From Clostridia bacterium (GTDB lineage Bacteria; Bacillota; Clostridia; Christensenellales; CAG-138), in NCBI GenBank assembly GCA_017539215.1, contig JAFYHI010000002.1:1-32372 (forward strand): a stretch of 32,372 bases of DNA, in the 5' to 3' direction. The notes under the pieces are model-generated. The model worked only from the letters and a program-made list of their open reading frames with translations, had not been told where the DNA came from and made no database searches. Every line of letters begins with the position of its first letter. The first letter of the stretch is position 1. Positions 32,304 through 32,372 of this stretch are shown in pieces. The position numbers and the translations under genes were made by a program.

Positions 32304-32372
32304 TCACTGTTTTTTAGGCTTCAGCGCGAAGCTTGCGGCGGCGGCGGTTACGGGCACGGCGAGCACGAGGCC
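32304..32372 (-). CDS. C-terminal fragment of a membrane protein
   Basis: On the minus strand 22 codons and a TGA run in from the window edge. They encode a hydrophobic segment (GLVLAVPVTAAAASFAL) and a short basic end (KPKKQ), as in the last helix of a membrane protein. The bidirectional terminator just downstream supports a gene ending here. Too little is present to name it. Confidence 0.5.
   Translation of the reverse strand, partial: GLVLAVPVTAAAASFALKPKKQ

Overview
This is a high-GC (by eye about 60%) chromosomal window from an anaerobic, fermentative bacterium of the Clostridia, probably an uncultured gut lineage. The evidence is a lysine-fermentation operon, a [4Fe-4S]-type PurF, clostridial-style ECF sigma/membrane-protein pairing, strong -35/-10 promoters with AGGAGG ribosome sites, and many ATGA-type gene overlaps. 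I see no tRNA, rRNA, insertion sequence, CRISPR array or prophage; this is core-type DNA with several unusual proteins.

Layout. (1) 1-728, minus: the start of a lysine-fermentation operon (kal, then the first codons of kce), preceded by a consensus promoter and a lysine riboswitch with a hairpin and T-run. (2) 865-2968, plus: an ECF sigma factor overlapping a membrane-anchored serpin that sits where an anti-sigma factor is usually found. (3) 3113-6941, plus: an operon of two paralogous membrane proteins built from a duplicated unit (the second with a nine-cysteine tail), another membrane protein and a leucine-rich-repeat protein. (4) 7099-8490: a hypothetical minus-strand gene and a divergent membrane-anchored zinc-ribbon protein, each with its own promoter. 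(5) 8533-14901, minus: the purine operon purC-purA-purB-purF, followed by a VanY-type lipoprotein carboxypeptidase. (6) 14992-19176, plus: an M20 peptidase, a 64-residue zinc-ribbon protein and larE-larB-larC, which make the nickel-pincer cofactor of lactate racemase; larA is absent. (7) 19216-21774, plus: a copper P-type ATPase with a heavy-metal domain at each end. (8) 21777-24927, minus: M42 aminopeptidase, proC and a DUF3298-type exported protein, chained by ATGA overlaps. (9) 24975-32293, plus: the F-type ATP synthase operon, ending with an acyl-ACP thioesterase. (10) 32304-32372, minus: the tail of a further gene.

The most unusual item is in region 9. One 750-residue reading frame joins a b-type membrane anchor and short stalk, the C-terminal domain of delta, and a full-length alpha subunit. 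There is no separate delta gene, the alpha-binding N-terminal domain of delta seems to be missing, and epsilon lacks its C-terminal helices. Because F1 has three alpha subunits but normally one delta, this fusion raises a real stoichiometry question. The second notable item is a lysine riboswitch placed before lysine catabolic rather than biosynthetic genes.

Functionally the window combines amino-acid fermentation and peptide breakdown (lysine pathway, M20, M42), membrane energetics (ATP synthase), purine synthesis and metal handling (Cu ATPase, Ni cofactor synthesis), which fits an amino-acid-using anaerobe. All assignments come from reading the sequence by eye; no database search was run.
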